DNA of 64,000 nt from Betaproteobacteria bacterium Ga0077532. GTDB lineage: Bacteria; Pseudomonadota; Gammaproteobacteria; Burkholderiales; Ga0077523. A program made the translations under genes and the position numbers. A model generated the notes under the pieces. It searched no databases. It was not told the DNA's origin and was given only the letters and a program-made list of their open reading frames with translations. The stretch is taken from positions 49,532 through 113,531 of the forward strand of contig LNEE01000003.1 in the NCBI GenBank assembly GCA_001464895.1, in the 5' to 3' direction. This document shows, piece by piece, positions 15,743 through 26,504 of this stretch; within the stretch, counting starts at the first letter, position 1; every line of letters starts with the position of its first letter.

Positions 15743-18010
15743 CTAGAACAGCGTGCCGAGCGTGAATTGAATGCGTTGCAGTCGGTCCGTCGGTTCCTTC
15801 TTGATGGGAATACCGAAGCTGAGCTTGAGCGGCCCGACCGGCGAAAACCAGTTGAGTGCCAAGCCGGCAGAGTACCGAAGCGCTGCCACGTCAAAACTAT
15901 CATCCACCATACCGGTATCGACGAAAGTCGACAACCGCAGGCTGCGGTCCTTCCCGGCACCCGGGAACGGGAAGTAGTACTCCAGGGTACCCAGGATCTG
16001 ACGGGATCCGCCGACCGGAAAGCCGAACTCGTCCCTTGGACCGAGCGCGAGCTGGGCAAACCCCCGTACGCTGTTCACGCCCCCCGCGAAGAAGTTCTTG
16101 TAGAACGGGAGGGGATTGCCACCGTAGCCATCCGCAAGACCGAGCGTCAGTCCGGCCTGCAGCGTGGTGGTCGGCGTCAGGGAGAAGAAGCGCTGGGCGA
16201 GATACGTCACCCGGTAGTACTCGAGGTCGACACCCGGCAGTGCGACCTCGCCGACAATCCGCTGATACGTCCCCGTCGTGGGCGTCATCACGTTGTCGCG
16301 ACCATCCCGCGAGAAACCGATGTTGCCGATGACGCCGACGTTCGTGGCCCCGAACTGATTGACGAAGTCCTTGAAGCGCTGGGGGGACTGGTCGAAGATC
16401 TGGATGTCGTTGCTCTCGACGGCAAGCCCGAAGTTGATCGTATCCAATTCGGAGATCGGCACCCCGAACCGTATGCCAGCCCCGTCGGTGTTGGTCGCGA
16501 AGGTGGCCGCCCTGAGGACGGTCGGATTGAACCGACGCGAGTAGACGTCGAAGCCCCGGCTGACGCCATCGTCGGTCCAATAGGGGTTGGTGTACGAGAG
16601 CGATACGATGCGGTTGATACGCCCGCTCTGCACGTTGAGCGAGAGCGCATTGCCTGTCCCGAAAGCGTTCTGCTGCGCAATCGACGCCGAGAGAATCACT
16701 CGCTCCGCACTCGACAGACCGGCGCCCAGGGTGATGCTGCCGGTGGGGCGCTCCTTCACGGTCATGTTGACGTCGACCTGGTCCGGGGTGCCCGGCACCG
16801 GAGGCGTCTCGACGTTCACCTCCGAAAAGAACGCGAGGCGGTCGACCCGCACCTTCGAACGATTGATCTTCTCCTGCGAGTACCACCCACCTTCCATCTG
16901 GCGGAACTCGCGGCGCACGACCTCGTCCCGCGTAGTCGTATTGCCCGCGATGTTGATCCGACGCACGTACACGCGGCGACCAGGATCCACATAGAGCGTG
17001 AAGGCCACTTCGCGCTTCTCGCGATCGATCTCCGGGACGGCGTTCACCTGGGCAAACGCATAGCCATCATTTCCGAGCCGCTCGTTCATGAGCTTCGTCG
17101 ACTCGGTCAGCCGCTCGCGATTGAACAGCTCACCCGTCTTCAGCTTCACGAACTTGAGCAGTTCCTCCTCGGGAACCAGCAGATCACCCGCCAGCTTCAC
17201 CCCGGTCACGGTGTAGCGCTCGCCTTCGGTCACATTGACGGTGACGAAGACCTGCCGCTTGTCCGGACTCAACGCGACCTGGGTCGAGTCGATCGTGAAC
17301 TCCAGGAATCCCTGATTGAGGTAGAACGACCGGAGCGTCTCGAGATCGGCTGACAGCTTCTGCTTCGAGTACTGATCGTTCCGGGTGTACCAACTCATGA
17401 TCCCCGGGGTGCCAATCGCGAAGAGCTCGAGCAGATCCTTGTCGCGGAACGCCTTGTTGCCCACGATGTTCATCGAACGGATCTTCGCGACCTGGCCTTC
17501 GCGAATGGTGAAATTGACGGAAACCCGATTGCGCTCGAGCGGGTTCACCGAAGCCTGGACATCAACCGCGTACTTGCCGCGGGCGATGTACTGGTTCTTC
17601 AGGTCTTGCTTCGCGCGCTCCAGCATGGCCTGGTCGAAGATCCGCCCCTCGGTCAGCCCACCGGATCGAAAGATCTCGAGCAGCTTCTTCTTTTCGAACT
17701 CCTTGGAGCCGGATACGTCGATGGCGGCGATCGCCGGCCGTTCGAGAAGGGAGATGACCAGCACGTTGCCGTCGGCGTCGAGCTGCACGTCCTTGAAGAA
17801 GCCGGTGGCATAGAGTGTCTTCACCGCCGCCGTGGCCTTGTCGGGAGTCATCGTCTCGCCGACGCGAATCGGGAGATAGCTGAACACCGTGCCTGCATCC
17901 GTCCGCTGGATGCCTTCGACGCGGATATCCTTGACTTGGAAGGGCTCGAAACTCTGGGCGGAAGGGGCGTACGCGAGTGCGACGAGTATCGCGAGAAGGG
18001 AACGCTTCAT
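15743..18010 (-). CDS. bamA: Outer membrane protein assembly factor BamA
   Basis: Core of the BAM machine that folds beta-barrel proteins into the outer membrane. The 755-residue precursor has a signal peptide (about residues 1-20), five POTRA domains across roughly residues 23-425 (first one FQVKDIRVEGIQRTDAGTVF), and a C-terminal 16-strand barrel with the conserved VRGFA motif of the lid loop and a final strand IQFTLGTLF ending in Phe. Length is typical of the family. It starts 3 bp after rseP. Confidence 0.96.
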   Translation of the reverse strand: MKRSLLAILVALAYAPSAQSFEPFQVKDIRVEGIQRTDAGTVFSYLPIRVGETMTPDKATAAVKTLYATGFFKDVQLDADGNVLVISLLERPAIAAIDVSGSKEFEKKKLLEIFRSGGLTEGRIFDQAMLERAKQDLKNQYIARGKYAVDVQASVNPLERNRVSVNFTIREGQVAKIRSMNIVGNKAFRDKDLLELFAIGTPGIMSWYTRNDQYSKQKLSADLETLRSFYLNQGFLEFTIDSTQVALSPDKRQVFVTVNVTEGERYTVTGVKLAGDLLVPEEELLKFVKLKTGELFNRERLTESTKLMNERLGNDGYAFAQVNAVPEIDREKREVAFTLYVDPGRRVYVRRINIAGNTTTRDEVVRREFRQMEGGWYSQEKINRSKVRVDRLAFFSEVNVETPPVPGTPDQVDVNMTVKERPTGSITLGAGLSSAERVILSASIAQQNAFGTGNALSLNVQSGRINRIVSLSYTNPYWTDDGVSRGFDVYSRRFNPTVLRAATFATNTDGAGIRFGVPISELDTINFGLAVESNDIQIFDQSPQRFKDFVNQFGATNVGVIGNIGFSRDGRDNVMTPTTGTYQRIVGEVALPGVDLEYYRVTYLAQRFFSLTPTTTLQAGLTLGLADGYGGNPLPFYKNFFAGGVNSVRGFAQLALGPRDEFGFPVGGSRQILGTLEYYFPFPGAGKDRSLRLSTFVDTGMVDDSFDVAALRYSAGLALNWFSPVGPLKLSFGIPIKKEPTDRLQRIQFTLGTLF

Positions 18011-18013
18011 CCG

Positions 18014-19381
18014 CTAGGAACCGCCTACGAGGCGCTGAATATCGTTATAGACGGCGAAAGCCATGAGCGACATCAGGAGCAACATCCCGACGCGCTGACC
18101 AAGTTCGAGCGTGCGCTCGGACACCGGGCTGCCCTTGATGATTTCGAACGCATAGTACATCAGGTGCCCACCATCCAGTAGGGGTACAGGGAGCAGGTTC
18201 AGCACACCCAGACTGATGGAGACGACCGCGACGAAACTCACGAACGCCAGCCAGCCCAACTGCGCGGATTGACCCGCATAGTCGGCGATGGTGATGGGTC
18301 CGCTGAGGTTCTTGAGAGACACCTTGCCCTGGACCATCTTCCACATCATCTCGACGCTGAACGATGTCATCGCCCAGGTTTTCTGAGCCGCGGCGGCGAT
18401 CGCTTCGATCGGCCCGTAGCGGACCTCCGTGGCAAGGCGCTTCAGCACTTCGGGATCCTGACGGGGCATCACGCCGATACGACCGATGTGCACACCCTGC
18501 TCGACGGCATCCGCGGCGGTGATCGTGACTGTGGATGTCGCGCCATCCCGAAGGTACTCGAACTCCATCGTTGCGCCGGGTCGGGCGCGCACGGACCTGA
18601 TGAGATCCTCCCAGAGAGGTACGGGCTTGCCGTCGATGGCGACGATCTCGTCGCCGCGACGCAGCCCCGCCAGTGCCGCCGGACTCCCGCTCACCACTTC
18701 CTCCACGACGGGGGGAATCGGCGGGCGGTAGCTCACCAGTCCGAGCGTCCCGAGGAAATCCGCATCGAGGGCATCGCTCTCCAACCCCGACAGGTCGAGC
18801 CGACGGGTGTAGAGATTGCCGTTGAGACCCACGGTGTCGAGCGTGATCGCGCGCTTCTCGACGGCGTGCTCGAGGAGCGCGAGCCGGAACTCCTGCCAGG
18901 TGCGCACCGGCACCCCAGCCACATGGGTGACCATCTCGCCACGCTCGATCTGCGCGGCGGCCGCCGCGGTGGCGGGTGGTGCCTCGCCGATGGCCGGTCG
19001 AATGCCTGGGATACCGTGAACGAACATCACCCAGTACAGGACGATGGCGAGAATGAAGTTCGCCACCGGACCAGCCACCACGATTGCAGAGCGCTTCCAG
19101 ACATTCTGCCGGTCGAACGCGCGATGCGCCTCGGACGGCGGCACCGCCCCCTCCCGGCCGTCGAGCATCTTGACGTAGCCACCGAGCGGCAGCGCGGAGA
19201 TCGACCATTCCGTCCCGTCCCGGCCCAGCCGCTTCGACCAGATCGGCTTGCCGAAACCGAGTGAGAACCGCAGGACCTTGACGCCGCAGAGGCGCGCGAC
19301 CAGGTAGTGACCGAACTCGTGGAAGACGATGAGCGGGCCCAACGCGGCAACAGCGGACAACAGTGTGATCAGCAGATTCAT
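18014..19381 (-). CDS. rseP: Site-2 intramembrane zinc protease RseP
   Basis: Cuts membrane-bound anti-sigma factor RseA after DegS to release the envelope-stress sigma factor, and clears signal peptides. The 455-residue protein has the zinc motif HEFGH (H21, E22, H25) in the first transmembrane helix, the GGYVKMLDG loop, a periplasmic PDZ pair (clearest around [14 protein letters not shown]), and the third-ligand helix [12 protein letters not shown]. All catalytic residues are present. It overlaps dxr by 4 bases and precedes bamA, the conserved order. Confidence 0.95.
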   Translation of the reverse strand: MNLLITLLSAVAALGPLIVFHEFGHYLVARLCGVKVLRFSLGFGKPIWSKRLGRDGTEWSISALPLGGYVKMLDGREGAVPPSEAHRAFDRQNVWKRSAIVVAGPVANFILAIVLYWVMFVHGIPGIRPAIGEAPPATAAAAAQIERGEMVTHVAGVPVRTWQEFRLALLEHAVEKRAITLDTVGLNGNLYTRRLDLSGLESDALDADFLGTLGLVSYRPPIPPVVEEVVSGSPAALAGLRRGDEIVAIDGKPVPLWEDLIRSVRARPGATMEFEYLRDGATSTVTITAADAVEQGVHIGRIGVMPRQDPEVLKRLATEVRYGPIEAIAAAAQKTWAMTSFSVEMMWKMVQGKVSLKNLSGPITIADYAGQSAQLGWLAFVSFVAVVSISLGVLNLLPVPLLDGGHLMYYAFEIIKGSPVSERTLELGQRVGMLLLMSLMAFAVYNDIQRLVGGS

Positions 19382-20592
19382 CCCGGCTCCCTCAATTCTC
19401 GATCGGTCATCATGCCGGCGTGCTCCCGGAGCACCTCCAGCGCGAGACGCCGCGCACGCGCGTCCGCCTCCAGGACCGCACTCAACGACTCGACCCGGTC
19501 CGACGGCATCCGGTCGAGAACGTTCTCGATGACCGTTGCGATCCGATCGAACGCGAGATGCCCTGCGAGGAACGCCTCGACCGCGCATTCGTTGGCCGCG
19601 TTCAGCGCGATCGATGCGACGCCACCCGCATCGAGCGCTCGATAGGCCAGGCGAAGACACGGGAAGCGATCGAGGTCGGGGGCTTCGAACGTGAGGCTCG
19701 TGCCCCGGGCCAGATCGAGGAAACTCACCCCCGAAGCGATGCGCTCCGGATACGCGAGCGCATGCGCGATCGGCGTGCGCATGTCCGGGTTGCCGAGCTG
19801 CGCGAGTACGGAGCCATCGACGTACTCCACCATCGAATGAATCACGCTCTGCGGGTGGATGACGACCTCGATCTGCGCAGCCGGCGCGCCAAACAACCAG
19901 TGGGCCTCGATCACCTCGAGACCCTTGTTCATCATCGTGGCCGAATCGACGGATATCTTCCGACCCATCACCCAGTTCGGGTGGGCGCACGCCTCGTCGG
20001 GCGTGACACCGGCCAGGCGATCGACTGCCCAGGTGCGGAACGGACCGCCGGAGGCAGTCAAGAGAATACGGCGCACCCCCCGCTGCTCGAGGTCGCGGTC
20101 GAATCCGGCAGGCAGGGACTGGAAAACGGCGTTGTGCTCGCTGTCGATGGGCAGGAGCGTCGCGCCGTGTTCGCGCACGGCATCCAGGAAGAGGCTGCCG
20201 GCCATCACCAGGGCTTCCTTGTTGGCGAGCAGGACGGTCTTTCCGGCGCGTACCGCGGCGAGTGTCGGCGCGAGTCCGGCGCCGCCTACGATCGCCGCCA
20301 TCACGCTCGAAGCCTCCTCGATACGTGCGACCGCTTCGAGCCCCGCAACCCCGTGAACCACTTCGCAATCGACCCCTGCGGCAGCGAGACGCTCCCGCAG
20401 GACGGTCGATGCTCCCTCGTCGAGCACCGCCGCGAGCTTCGGACGGTGCGCCACGCACTGATCGAAAAGGACGTCGATCTGACGACGAGCAGCCAGTGCG
20501 ACGACGCGATATCGATCGGGATGACGCGCGACGACGTCGAGCGTCGAACGACCGATACTACCGGTGGAACCGAGAATGGCAATGCCACGCAT
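19378..20592 (-). CDS. dxr: 1-deoxy-D-xylulose 5-phosphate reductoisomerase
   Basis: Second enzyme of the MEP isoprenoid pathway, making MEP from DXP with NADPH. The 404-residue protein starts with the nucleotide-binding [13 protein letters not shown], then [11 protein letters not shown], the metal-ligand block [42 protein letters not shown] and the late NAANE segment. It feeds UppS (undecaprenyl phosphate), whose gene is two positions upstream. It overlaps rseP by 4 bases. Confidence 0.96.
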   Translation of the reverse strand: MRGIAILGSTGSIGRSTLDVVARHPDRYRVVALAARRQIDVLFDQCVAHRPKLAAVLDEGASTVLRERLAAAGVDCEVVHGVAGLEAVARIEEASSVMAAIVGGAGLAPTLAAVRAGKTVLLANKEALVMAGSLFLDAVREHGATLLPIDSEHNAVFQSLPAGFDRDLEQRGVRRILLTASGGPFRTWAVDRLAGVTPDEACAHPNWVMGRKISVDSATMMNKGLEVIEAHWLFGAPAAQIEVVIHPQSVIHSMVEYVDGSVLAQLGNPDMRTPIAHALAYPERIASGVSFLDLARGTSLTFEAPDLDRFPCLRLAYRALDAGGVASIALNAANECAVEAFLAGHLAFDRIATVIENVLDRMPSDRVESLSAVLEADARARRLALEVLREHAGMMTDRELREPG

Positions 20593-20595
20593 GAA

Positions 20596-21393
20596 CTAAC
20601 CCGTCAGCCAGATCGCCAGCGCTGCCAAAGGCAGGCTCGCAGTGAGTGCATCGATGCGATCGAGGACGCCGCCATGACCGGGGAGCAGTTTTCCGCTGTC
20701 CTTCACACCGGCCACCCGCTTCATCCAGGACTCGAAGAGGTCTCCAACGATGCCGAGTGTGGCGAGGGCGCCGACGAGAATCAATCCGGGAACGAAGCCG
20801 AAGCCGCCCAACAGCGTCGGCGCGAACTGCGCCAGCAGAATGTAGTAGACCGCCACGCCAGCCAAGGCACCGAACACACCCTCCCAAGTCTTGCCTGGGC
20901 TGATTCCGGGCGCCAGCTTGTGGCGTCCGAAGCGGCGCCCGGCGAAATAGGCGGCGGTGTCTGCAACCCACACCACGGCCATCAGCGCGAGCAGTTGACC
21001 GGGGCGTTCATGCAGCATGACGGTTGCCAGCCACGCCGGAACGAGCACCCACCATCCCGTCAACGCCATCGCCCACCAGGACCGCACGTGCCAGCCTCCG
21101 CGCAGCCATGCCAACACGACCGAGGACCAGAGCAGGGTGGCCAAAGCGAGAATCCATGGGAATCCGATCCATTCGATCTGCATCGCGCCTGCGCTCAGCA
21201 GGGAGACAGCGATCAAGGCGGCAAACGCCACGCGCCCCCTACCCTGCCATCCGGCGAGCCGAGACCATTCATCGGCACCGATCAGGATCACGATCCCCGC
21301 GGCGATGCGCCAACCCGCCGCCGGCAGCAAGAACAGAGCTGCCAGAGCAGCCGGCAAGAGGAGGATTGCCGTGAGGATGCGCCGTCCGAGCAT
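20596..21393 (-). CDS. cdsA: Phosphatidate cytidylyltransferase
   Basis: Makes CDP-diacylglycerol from phosphatidate and CTP in the inner membrane, the branch point of phospholipid synthesis. The 265-residue protein has about eight transmembrane segments and the C-terminal signature running from KDSGKLLPGHGG through LDRIDAL, with the conserved Asp residues. PGKTWEG is also family-typical. The ATG at 21393 lies 13 bp after uppS; an earlier in-frame start would overlap uppS and adds a polar tail. It is 3 bp before dxr. Confidence 0.94.
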   Translation of the reverse strand: MLGRRILTAILLLPAALAALFLLPAAGWRIAAGIVILIGADEWSRLAGWQGRGRVAFAALIAVSLLSAGAMQIEWIGFPWILALATLLWSSVVLAWLRGGWHVRSWWAMALTGWWVLVPAWLATVMLHERPGQLLALMAVVWVADTAAYFAGRRFGRHKLAPGISPGKTWEGVFGALAGVAVYYILLAQFAPTLLGGFGFVPGLILVGALATLGIVGDLFESWMKRVAGVKDSGKLLPGHGGVLDRIDALTASLPLAALAIWLTG

Positions 21394-21406
21394 GGCGCCC
21401 GCTACG

Positions 21407-22189
21407 TCAGCCGCGACCGACGGGCACCGCGGCGACGTCGTCCGCGACCAGTTGTTCACTCGTGCGCCCGTACCGACGTTCGCGCTGCCGGAACGACTGG
21501 ATGGCGGCGAGATAGGCCTTCGTGTCGAAGTCCGGCCACAGGGTGTCGGTGAAGTACAACTCGGTGTACGCGAGCTGCCAGAGCAAGAAATTGCTGATGC
21601 GCTGTTCCCCTCCGGTCCGCACGAAGAGATCGGGTTCTGGTGCGTAGCTCATGGCAAGCAACGGCGCGAGATCCTCTTCGGTGTAGCGCCCGGCACGTTC
21701 CGGATGAGCCCGCGCAAGGCGATTCATCGCCTGGAGGATGTCCCAGCGGCCGCCGTAGTTCGCCGCAACCGTCAGCGTGAGCCGGGTGTTCGACTGCGTG
21801 AGTCGCTCACCCTCTTCGATGAGTCGGACGAGACCCGCATCCAGGGGACTGAGATCGCCGATGACCCGCAGCCTGATCTCGTTCTCGTGCAGCTTCGTGA
21901 CCTCCTGCTCGAGCGCACGGACGAACAACTGCATCAGAAACGAGACTTCATCGGGAGGGCGCCGCCAGTTCTCGCTCGAGAAGGCGAACAGGGTGAGGTA
22001 CTCGACACCGAAATCGACCGATGCACGAACGACGTCGCGCACGGCATCGACGCCACGCTTGTGACCCGCAACGCGGGGAAGGAACCGACGCTTCGCCCAG
22101 CGCCCGTTCCCGTCCATGATCATCGCCACGTGCCTTGGCACCCGTCCGCCCTCCGGAATGCCCTGTGTGGCACTGAGAAAACGCGCCAA
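21407..22189 (-). CDS. uppS: Undecaprenyl diphosphate synthase
   Basis: Cis-prenyltransferase that makes the C55 carrier lipid for peptidoglycan and O-antigen. The 260-residue protein has the catalytic block [13 protein letters not shown] (Asp26), the GHKRG segment, [11 protein letters not shown], and the C-terminal [15 protein letters not shown] and ELYF blocks. No key residue is missing. It starts 1 bp after frr and is followed by cdsA. Confidence 0.96.
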   Translation of the reverse strand: MARFLSATQGIPEGGRVPRHVAMIMDGNGRWAKRRFLPRVAGHKRGVDAVRDVVRASVDFGVEYLTLFAFSSENWRRPPDEVSFLMQLFVRALEQEVTKLHENEIRLRVIGDLSPLDAGLVRLIEEGERLTQSNTRLTLTVAANYGGRWDILQAMNRLARAHPERAGRYTEEDLAPLLAMSYAPEPDLFVRTGGEQRISNFLLWQLAYTELYFTDTLWPDFDTKAYLAAIQSFRQRERRYGRTSEQLVADDVAAVPVGRG

Positions 22190-22190
22190 C

Positions 22191-22748
22191 TCAGACTGCC
22201 AGGAGTTCCGCTTCCTTCGCCGCGAGTGTCTTGTCGACGTCGGCGATGTAGCGGTCCGTCAACTTCTGTACGTCTTCCTGACCGCGCCGCTCGTCGTCCT
22301 CGGCGACCTTCTTTTCCTTCAGCAGCTCTTTCAACTGCGTGTTGGCGTCGCGCCGCACGTTGCGGATCGCGATACGGGCAGCTTCCGCCTCACCGCGCAC
22401 CACCTTGATGAGGTCCTTGCGGCGCTCTTCAGTAAGCGGAGGCATCGGCACGCGGACGATGTCGCCCATCGAAACCGGATTCAACCCGAGATCGGAATCG
22501 CGGATGGCTTTCTCGATCGCGCCGCCGAGCTTCTTCTCCCAGGGCGTCACGCCTATGGTCCGCGCGTCGATGAGCGAAATGTTGGCAATCTGATTGATGG
22601 CCGTCGGCGTGCCGTAGTAGTCGATCTTGATGTGATCCAGCAGACCGGTGTGCGCCCGGCCCGTCCGCACCTTGCCCAGATCGGACTTGAGTGTCTCGAT
22701 CGACTTCTGCATCTTCTGCTCGGCGTTCTTCTTCACATCCGCGATCAT
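22191..22748 (-). CDS. frr: Ribosome recycling factor
   Basis: Splits post-termination ribosomes together with EF-G. The 185-residue protein shows the tRNA-mimic family pattern: an N-terminal helix with [13 protein letters not shown], the small beta domain with [15 protein letters not shown], and a long helical C-terminal part with [15 protein letters not shown]. Length is exactly typical. It is 87 bp after pyrH, in the universal order tsf-pyrH-frr. Confidence 0.97.
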   Translation of the reverse strand: MIADVKKNAEQKMQKSIETLKSDLGKVRTGRAHTGLLDHIKIDYYGTPTAINQIANISLIDARTIGVTPWEKKLGGAIEKAIRDSDLGLNPVSMGDIVRVPMPPLTEERRKDLIKVVRGEAEAARIAIRNVRRDANTQLKELLKEKKVAEDDERRGQEDVQKLTDRYIADVDKTLAAKEAELLAV

Positions 22749-22835
22749 CTGCCTGCCCCCTGTCTGGTGAATACGCGTCGCTGTCGCACTGCCGCGGCCG
22801 GCGTCACCCGGGACGCCCGATCACCGCGACTCGCC

Positions 22836-23552
22836 CTATGCGTAGACGCGCGTTCCTTCGTCCTCGCCCATGACCACCCGGCGCAAGGCACCGGTCTTGA
22901 AGATGCTGAACACGCAGATGGGCAGCTTCTGATCACGGCACAGCGTGAACGCCGTGGCGTCCATCACCTTGAGGTTCCGCGAGATCGCCTCGTCGAAGCT
23001 GATCTTCTGATAGCGGGTCGCGCCCGGGTGCGTCTTCGGATCGTCGGTGTACACACCGTCGACCTTCGTCGCCTTCAGCACGATGTCGACGTTCATTTCC
23101 ATTCCGCGCAGCGCCGCGGCCGTGTCGGTGGTGAAGAACGGATTTCCCGTGCCCGCCCCGAAGATCACGACCTTGCCTTCTTCCAGATAGCGGATCGCCT
23201 TCCCGCGAATGTAGGGCTCAGCCACCTGTTCGATGTTGAGCGCCGACTGCACCCTGGCGGAAACGCCGATGCGGCGGAGGGCGTCCTGCAATGCCAGCGC
23301 ATTCATCACGGTGGCCAGCATGCCCATGTAGTCGGCGGTGGCGCGATCCATTCCGGCCGCGCCACCGGCCACACCCCGGAAGATGTTCCCGCCGCCGATG
23401 ACGACGGCGAGTTCCACCCCGAGATTCACGACCTCCGCAATCTCGGAGACCATGCGCTCGATGGTTTCGCGATTGATGCCGTAGCTGTCCTCGCCCATCA
23501 GGGCTTCGCCTGAGAGCTTGAGCAGGATGCGCTTGAAGACTGGCTTCGCCAT
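22836..23552 (-). CDS. pyrH: Uridylate kinase
   Basis: Phosphorylates UMP to UDP, controlled by GTP and UTP in proteobacteria. The 238-residue protein of the amino-acid-kinase fold has [14 protein letters not shown], the GGGNIFRG loop, [17 protein letters not shown], and [12 protein letters not shown], all family blocks. It starts 21 bp after tsf. The product pathway leads to CTP through PyrG, encoded elsewhere in the window. Confidence 0.97.
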   Translation of the reverse strand: MAKPVFKRILLKLSGEALMGEDSYGINRETIERMVSEIAEVVNLGVELAVVIGGGNIFRGVAGGAAGMDRATADYMGMLATVMNALALQDALRRIGVSARVQSALNIEQVAEPYIRGKAIRYLEEGKVVIFGAGTGNPFFTTDTAAALRGMEMNVDIVLKATKVDGVYTDDPKTHPGATRYQKISFDEAISRNLKVMDATAFTLCRDQKLPICVFSIFKTGALRRVVMGEDEGTRVYA

Positions 23553-23573
23553 GGTTCCGGGACTCGGGTTACG

Positions 23574-24464
23574 TCAACGCTGCATCGCGGCCTGGGCCTG
23601 CGCCGCGACTTCCGCAGCGAAGTCGGTCGTCTTCTTCTCGATCCCCTCGCCCACCACGTACAGCACGAAGCTGGACACTGATGCGCTGCGGCTCTTGAGA
23701 AGCTGCTCGACGGTCTGCTTGTCGTCCTTCACGAACGGCTGACCGAGCAACGTGACTTCCTTCAGGAACTTCTGCACCGAACCCTCGACCATCTTCTGGG
23801 CGATGTCGGGAGCCTTGCCCTGCTCCGCTGCCTTCGCAGCAGCGACGTCGCGCTCCTTCTGGATCAGCGTCTCGGGGACCTGATCCTTGGAGAGTGCCAC
23901 GGGCTTGGCGGCAGCCACGTGCATCGCGAGATCCTTGGCGAGGTTCTCGTCACCGCCCACCAGATCGACCAGCACACCGATCTTCGAACCACCATGGATG
24001 TATTGCGCCACGCGGCCTGCCGATGCGATGCGTGTGAAGCGGCGGATGCTGAGGTTCTCGCCGATGCGGCCCACGAGTTCGGTACGCACCTGGTCGACCG
24101 TCTTTCCCGAGAGGGGCATTGCCGAAAGGGCAGCCACGTCCGACGGGTTTCCGTTCGCGACCAGAGATGCCAACTCGCGGGTGAAGGCGAGGAAGTCCTC
24201 GTTCTTGGCCACGAAGTCGGTCTCGCAATTGACCTCGATGATCGCCGCGAGCTTGCCGTCGGGCGACAGGAAGGTGCCCACGATACCCTCAGCAGCAACC
24301 CGGGCAGACGCCTTGGCTGCCTTGTTACCGAGTTTCACGCGGAGGATCTCCTCCGCCTTTTCCATGTCGCCGGCCGCCTCGGTCAGGGCCTTCTTGCATT
24401 CCATCATCGGCGCGTCGGTCTTCTCGCGCAGTTCCTTCACCATGGACGCGGTGATTTCCGCCAT
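23574..24464 (-). CDS. tsf: Elongation factor Ts
   Basis: Nucleotide-exchange factor for EF-Tu. The 296-residue protein starts with the UBA-like domain [20 protein letters not shown], then has the core [14 protein letters not shown] with the Asp-Phe pair that opens the EF-Tu magnesium site, followed by the two core subdomains. Length is typical. The ATG at 24464 is at the family N-terminus. It follows rpsB after a 97-bp gap, as in most bacteria. Confidence 0.97.
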   Translation of the reverse strand: MAEITASMVKELREKTDAPMMECKKALTEAAGDMEKAEEILRVKLGNKAAKASARVAAEGIVGTFLSPDGKLAAIIEVNCETDFVAKNEDFLAFTRELASLVANGNPSDVAALSAMPLSGKTVDQVRTELVGRIGENLSIRRFTRIASAGRVAQYIHGGSKIGVLVDLVGGDENLAKDLAMHVAAAKPVALSKDQVPETLIQKERDVAAAKAAEQGKAPDIAQKMVEGSVQKFLKEVTLLGQPFVKDDKQTVEQLLKSRSASVSSFVLYVVGEGIEKKTTDFAAEVAAQAQAAMQR

Positions 24465-24561
24465 GTTCGCTCCTGAATGCTGTGCTTCGGTGTCGGGGCA
24501 TGCGTCGCGCGCCGCCCCGGACTTCGGGCGCCGACCGCGTCGCGGCCGGCGCGTGCTGGCA

Positions 24562-25308
24562 TTACTGCCCGGACTGATCTTCGGTGGTCTCGACTTCCAC
24601 GAACTCGTCGCCGGCGGCTTCACGCACGATCTGGCTGCGGCCCTCGAGCACGGCGTCGGCCGCACCGCGGGCATACAGACGGATGGCGCGGCTGGAGTCG
24701 TCGTTGCCGGGGATGACGTAAGCGATGCCGTCGGGCGTGTGGTTGGTGTCGACCACGGCCACGACAGGGATCCCGAGCTTCGTTGCCTCGGTCACGGCGA
24801 TCTTGTGGTAACCCACGTCGATCACGAAGAGGGCGTCGGGGAGACCGTTCATCTCCTTGATGCCGCCCAGGCTGCGGTCGAGCTTGGCCAGTTCACGCTG
24901 GAACATGAGGCCTTCCTTCTTGGAGAGCTTCTCCATGGAGCCGTCCTGCACCATCGCTTCCATGTCGCGGAGGCGCTTGATCGACAGCTTCACGGTCTTG
25001 AAATTGCTGAGCATTCCGCCAAGCCAGCGGTGATCGACAAAGGGGCAGCCGGCACGAACAGCTTCCTCGCGGACGATGTCGCGAGCCTGACGCTTGGTTC
25101 CGACGAAGAGGATGTTGCCCTTGTTGGCGGATAGCTGGCGAACGTATTTCATCGCCTCCTGGTACATGACCAGGGTCTTCTCGAGATTGACGATGTGGAT
25201 CTTGTTGCGGTGACCGAAGATGAACGGCGCCATCTTGGGATTCCAGTACCGCGTCTGGTGGCCGAAGTGAACTCCGGCCTCGAGCATCTGCCGCATGGTG
25301 ACGGACAT
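24562..25308 (-). CDS. rpsB: 30S ribosomal protein S2
   Basis: Small-subunit ribosomal protein at the head-body junction, needed to recruit S1. The 248-residue protein begins [26 protein letters not shown] and contains the [13 protein letters not shown] and [12 protein letters not shown] blocks plus the [11 protein letters not shown] stretch near the C-terminal third. It is the first gene of the long minus-strand block and has a ~300-nt leader with a putative promoter. The methionine aminopeptidase gene often found next to rpsB is not here. Confidence 0.97.
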   Translation of the reverse strand: MSVTMRQMLEAGVHFGHQTRYWNPKMAPFIFGHRNKIHIVNLEKTLVMYQEAMKYVRQLSANKGNILFVGTKRQARDIVREEAVRAGCPFVDHRWLGGMLSNFKTVKLSIKRLRDMEAMVQDGSMEKLSKKEGLMFQRELAKLDRSLGGIKEMNGLPDALFVIDVGYHKIAVTEATKLGIPVVAVVDTNHTPDGIAYVIPGNDDSSRAIRLYARGAADAVLEGRSQIVREAAGDEFVEVETTEDQSGQ

Positions 25309-25463
25309 GGGAAACTCCTGAAGTGTGGTTGAGCCTCCACCCGCTGATGGCCCGCGGCATTCCTGCCGGACGGGCACCGCACCTTGAACTGCTCGCGGGT
25401 GTGTGAATTTCCTGCTGTACGCACGCTTGCAAAATGCAAACGACCATGGGACGCATGACCAAT

Positions 25464-25497
25464 AACGTACCCATCAACGTACCCATAACGTACGAAT
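25464..25497. repeat. Three tandem 11-bp repeats in rpsB leader
   Basis: AACGTACCCAT occurs at 25464-25474 and 25476-25486, followed by the variant AACGTACGAAT at 25487-25497. The spacing of 11-12 bp is about one DNA turn. They lie in the predicted 5' leader of rpsB, roughly 155-190 nt before its start codon. They could bind a protein or form leader RNA structure; neither can be shown here. Confidence 0.65.
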
Positions 25498-25613
25498 AGG
25501 TGCCTCACCGGGTGCGCCATTCCACGAGTGACAGGCCGAATTCGGTGGTCAGTCACAGGGTTGCGGCGCACGGCAGGCACAGCCTCAAGCGTGCATGAGC
25601 AGGATAGCTTTGA

Positions 25614-25643
25614 ATTTTAATACGTTTACACCGCACACCTCAA
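25614..25643 (-). promoter_or_regulatory. Putative sigma-70 promoter for rpsB-tsf
   Basis: On the minus strand TTGAGG (25638-25643) and TAAAAT (25614-25619) are separated by 18 bp in an AT-rich pocket inside otherwise GC-rich DNA. It points at rpsB, giving a leader near 300 nt. A long rpsB leader fits known S2 autoregulation in proteobacteria, but the S2 site itself is not identified. Confidence 0.45.
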
Positions 25644-25806
25644 GCGGCGCGTGTGGTTTCTGCGGGCATTCGAAGGCGGCGGTCGCTGCTTCGCAAGACA
25701 CCGGAACGCACCGTCAAGGCGGGGCCGCCCCAGGGAGGGGCCAGTCGAGAGAACCCGGGTAAGGGACGATCCGCGCAGGGAGAAGCGCAGACCCGCCCCC
25801 CGGCGA

Positions 25807-26502
25807 TCAGACCAGGCAGAGGACCCCGCGACGGATTGCATCGGGCAGGGCGGTCGCACGCAGCAACCCAAGAAGCCCGAAGCCGGCGACGAGTCCGCCT
25901 GCCACCACACGGATCCCGACCCTGCTCCGGAGGCGGTCGAAGGCTGCGCCGGCCATCAGGAGATTCGGCAGCGTACCGAGACCGAACGCCAGCATCACCG
26001 CAGCCCCACCCGCGGCTGAACCTGCCAGCAGCGCGGTCGCGAGGATGGAGTACACCAGCCCACAAGGCAACCACCCCCACAGTCCGCCGAGGGCGAGCGA
26101 ACGCCACCAGTTGTCCGCAGGAAGCAGGCGACGTGTCATCGGCTGGATATGTCGCCAGATCTGCCTGCCAGGACCTTCCAGCCGCGCGACCAGATTCGAG
26201 AACCCTGCGAGGTAGAGCCCCAGGCCCACCAGCAGCAGGTTCGCCAGCACCAGCGCGACCATCTGTACCGGCAGAGCCCTCGCTAGTAGGAGGCTCGCAC
26301 CGCCGACCGTACCCGCCACGGCCCCGGCCATCGCGTACGAAGCAATCCGGCCGATGTTGTAGCCGAGACGCAGCTTCCAGCGTGGGAACCCCTCCCCTCC
26401 TGCACCGACGAGGGCGGAGACGATCCCGCCGCACATCCCGATGCAGTGGACGCCGCCCAGAAGGCCCACGACGAACGCTGCACCGGCCAACTCGACGGGC
26501 AC
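25807..26502 (-). CDS. COG2836 sulfite exporter TauE/SafE-like membrane protein
   Basis: A polytopic protein of about 231 residues with six or seven hydrophobic segments. The first helix carries GGVHCIGMCGG and a later one WLPCGLVYS, the two Cys motifs typical of COG2836 proteins that sit beside cco and hemN genes in many proteobacteria. The role is unsettled; copper or thiol handling for cbb3 oxidase maturation has been suggested for relatives, so that is inference. I chose the GTG at 26502 because it follows the hemN stop by 2 bases and starts right before the first helix; an AAGGTG ribosome site lies in the hemN end. Confidence 0.78.
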   Translation of the reverse strand: MPVELAGAAFVVGLLGGVHCIGMCGGIVSALVGAGGEGFPRWKLRLGYNIGRIASYAMAGAVAGTVGGASLLLARALPVQMVALVLANLLLVGLGLYLAGFSNLVARLEGPGRQIWRHIQPMTRRLLPADNWWRSLALGGLWGWLPCGLVYSILATALLAGSAAGGAAVMLAFGLGTLPNLLMAGAAFDRLRSRVGIRVVAGGLVAGFGLLGLLRATALPDAIRRGVLCLV

Positions 26503-26504
26503 CG

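Larger units (their letters stand above)
25309..25806. other. Gene-free interval between COG2836 gene and rpsB
   Basis: About 500 bp without a convincing gene. It holds the putative rpsB promoter (25614-25643), three tandem ~11-bp repeats (25464-25497), and a small palindrome, TTGCATTTTGCAA in the rpsB sense, near 25428-25440. The part 25650-25806 is GC-rich and shows nothing I can name; short open frames there lack family features. No tRNA was recognised. Confidence 0.6.

Noticed and set aside
25464..25497. CRISPR-like short repeats
   Set aside because: The units are 11 bp with almost no spacers and only three copies, so they are tandem repeats, not a CRISPR array. No cas gene is present.
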